Positions 51,466-53,082 of a stretch of 53,082 bases of DNA are shown piece by piece (position 1 is the first letter of the stretch; each line of letters starts with the position of its first letter). The translations under genes were made by a program, and so were the position numbers. The DNA is from Chitinophagaceae bacterium (GTDB lineage Bacteria; Bacteroidota; Bacteroidia; Chitinophagales; Chitinophagaceae): positions 1 through 53,082 of the forward strand of contig JADZFY010000221.1 of the NCBI GenBank assembly GCA_020854215.1. The letters run 5' to 3'. Below the pieces are notes generated by a model. It saw only the letters and a program-made list of their open reading frames with translations. It was not told where the DNA came from and searched no databases.

Positions 51466-52836
51466 ATGAAACGAAGTAGCCTTTTTCTTGTTTGTCTGCT
51501 GTTGTACCTGGCAACAAATGCGCAACTTACGCTGAGTGTCAATCAACGATTTATTTTGCGCGATCATCAGCCTTTTTTCTACCTGGCAGATACAGGCTGG
51601 GAACTGTTTCACCGGCTAAACCGGGAGGAAGCAGATGATTACCTTAAAACGAGGGCAGCACAGGGATTCACGGTAATTCAGGCCGTAATATTGGCCGAAT
51701 TAGACGGACTACACACCCCTAATGCTTATGGCGAACTCCCTTTACGCAATGATGATCCAACGCAACCCAATGAAGCCTATTTCAAACATGTGGATTATAT
51801 CATTGATAAAGCAAAAGATTATAACCTTGTCATTGGGCTGCTTCCCTCCTGGGGCGACAAAATATTCAAAAACACCTGGGGAACAGGCCCCGAAATATTC
51901 AATGCCGGTAACGCAGGAATTTATGGCGAATGGCTGGCAAAACGATATAAGAACAAAACCAATATCATTTGGATTGTAGGTGGCGACCGTAACCCGCGAA
52001 ACGAGCAGGATATCGCCATTTGGAATACAATGGCCAACGGAATAGTAACCGGTTGCGGATCTGCCGAAAAGCCACTTATTACTTTTCATCCTCAACCCAA
52101 TCCATACGGAAGTGCCGAATGGTTTATGGAGGAAGACTGGCTATCGTTTAACATGTTTCAAAATGGACACTGCCGCAATACGCCGGTTTACGACAAGATC
52201 CAATCCGTATACCAGATGACTCCTGTTAAGCCTGTAATTGATGGTGAACCGCTTTATGAAGACCACCCGGTGTGCTTTAATGTAAAAGACCTGGGCAAAA
52301 GCAATGCTTATGACGTAAGACTATACGGCTATCTGGATGTATTTTCGGGTGCATTCGGCCATACCTACGGCTGCCACGATGTATGGCAGTTTTACGCTCC
52401 GGGCCGGGAAGCCATTAACGGAGCGGGGATGTATTGGCGGGATGCACTCTACCTTCCTGGTGCACAACAAATGCAGCACCTCAAAAATCTCATCCTCTCC
52501 CGACCGTTTACAGACAGGATTCCCGATCAGTCGCTCATTTTAGAAAATAATCAGGCACCTTCCGAACGCATTCAGGCTACCAGAGGAAAAGATTATGCCT
52601 TTGTGTATACGGCTGCCGGAAAATCTTTTACAATAAAAGGAGGAATATTAACCGGTAACACACTGAACGCACATTGGTTTAATCCACGAAACGGAAATTG
52701 TGGTTCCGCCATTGAATACGCCAATAAGGGTACGCTGCGCTTTGTCCCCCCGTCAACAGGGTACGGACAAGATTGGGTATTAATATTGGATGATGCATCA
52801 AAACAATACGCCATGCCAACCGGCGAAGACAAATAA
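51466..52836 (+). CDS. Secreted DUF4038 glycoside hydrolase, GH140-like (apiosidase type)
   Basis: The protein is 456 residues. A signal peptide (about residues 1-20) ends TNAQ. The DUF4038 TIM-barrel follows: PFFYLADTGWELFHRL, FTVIQAVILAELDGLHTPN, WGDKIF, IIWIVGGDRNPR and KPVIDGEPLYED. Asp174 in GGDRNP and Glu261 in DGEP sit where the GH140 apiosidase of Bacteroides has its acid/base and nucleophile. About 370-450 is a beta domain like the C-terminal module of these enzymes (IKGGILTGNTLNAHWFNPRNG). The likely role is release of apiose or a similar residue from pectic side chains. No SusC/SusD pair is in view. Confidence 0.88.
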   Translation: MKRSSLFLVCLLLYLATNAQLTLSVNQRFILRDHQPFFYLADTGWELFHRLNREEADDYLKTRAAQGFTVIQAVILAELDGLHTPNAYGELPLRNDDPTQPNEAYFKHVDYIIDKAKDYNLVIGLLPSWGDKIFKNTWGTGPEIFNAGNAGIYGEWLAKRYKNKTNIIWIVGGDRNPRNEQDIAIWNTMANGIVTGCGSAEKPLITFHPQPNPYGSAEWFMEEDWLSFNMFQNGHCRNTPVYDKIQSVYQMTPVKPVIDGEPLYEDHPVCFNVKDLGKSNAYDVRLYGYLDVFSGAFGHTYGCHDVWQFYAPGREAINGAGMYWRDALYLPGAQQMQHLKNLILSRPFTDRIPDQSLILENNQAPSERIQATRGKDYAFVYTAAGKSFTIKGGILTGNTLNAHWFNPRNGNCGSAIEYANKGTLRFVPPSTGYGQDWVLILDDASKQYAMPTGEDK

Positions 52837-53082
52837 AACTATTGCAGCTGCTGTTATAACTGTTGCTATTTTCAACAACATTGCCGATTTGGGCATTGAG
52901 GATGAACAGGCTTGAAGCAATCGAATACAGCTCACAAATGCCCAACCCTTTTTTCATTGGTGAATCGTAGTCCAAAGGGAGATACTTCAACGCAATCAAA
53001 GTGTGTACCTGATAACAACACCTTCGTTTTATCTGAAGTTTGGAAAATGAAAGGCCTGACCACATGGGCAACTCAACGAGTA

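Noticed and set aside
52679-53071. A 130-codon minus-strand frame at the right edge
   Set aside because: It overlaps the end of the glycosidase gene and its translation looks random; the 250 bp after 52836 hold no gene I can support.

Overview
The window is a piece of a Bacteroidota chromosome, most likely Chitinophagaceae-like. This is inferred from the flexirubin-type gene set, several promoters with the Bacteroidota -7 element TAnnTTTG (TATCTTTG, TACATTTG), weak Shine-Dalgarno sites, the DAHP synthase-chorismate mutase fusion, and Bacteroidota-typical families (DUF4369-thioredoxin, DUF3127, DUF4180). No species can be named from sequence alone. Genes are dense and there is no large mobile element.

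Layout. 1-7.6 kb (minus): the 3' part of a flexirubin/aryl-polyene type operon: GT2-DUF2062 glycosyltransferase, a very long MMPL-acyltransferase-methyltransferase fusion, a CrtI-like oxidoreductase and a C45-type acyltransferase cut by the window edge. 7.7-10.6 kb: proline dehydrogenase diverging from a dipeptide-epimerase-like enzyme, then a small exported protein. 10.7-12.8 kb: an ECF sigma factor overlapping a membrane protein that joins an anti-sigma-like N-terminus to a trypsin-like protease. Diverging from it is a small lipoprotein with 33-nt repeats. Matching GGGTTACC elements point at both transcription units.

12.8-23.2 kb (plus): an aromatic amino acid supercluster: pheA-type dehydratase, aminotransferase, prephenate dehydrogenase, DEAD-box helicase, DAHP synthase/chorismate mutase, an IS200-like Y1 transposase gene, aroB, aroA, aroC and a DUF952 gene. 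In front of it lies an uncalled 28-codon leader ORF whose residues 7-16 hold five Phe and four Tyr. A terminator hairpin and a competing antiterminator follow it, which looks like ribosome-mediated attenuation.

23.3-32.6 kb: mixed housekeeping and accessory genes: an OmpA-like protein, queA with a structured leader, a double-ABC oligopeptide ATPase, AMP nucleosidase, a lone HsdR-N-type nuclease domain, a zinc-ribbon protein, a DUF1003 gene with an in-frame amber codon, a lipoprotein, a DUF486 protein and a Tat-exported amidohydrolase. 32.6-36.8 kb: a gene-poor stretch, a thioredoxin lipoprotein, a DUF2975/XRE pair followed by a frameshifted secreted protein, a DUF4180 remnant and ssb.

36.8-42.6 kb (minus): an efflux operon (HlyD adaptor, MacB-type permease, TolC) with no ATPase gene and a 26-bp perfect palindrome in its promoter region, then a thiolase. 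42.7-45.1 kb: a tandem 166/167-bp duplication that includes the 3' end of tRNA-Ser(GCT), acylphosphatase and dnaA. 45.1-53 kb: a 5'-nucleotidase split over two overlapping genes, a DUF3127 protein ending in an SSB-like DDLPF tip, a COG2509-like flavoprotein, a NatAB-type ABC exporter and a GH140-like secreted glycosidase.

The strongest candidates for something new are the Phe/Tyr attenuator, the sigma/anti-sigma-protease module with mirrored promoters, the Y1 transposase gene fixed inside the aro operon, and the DUF3127 protein with an SSB tip.
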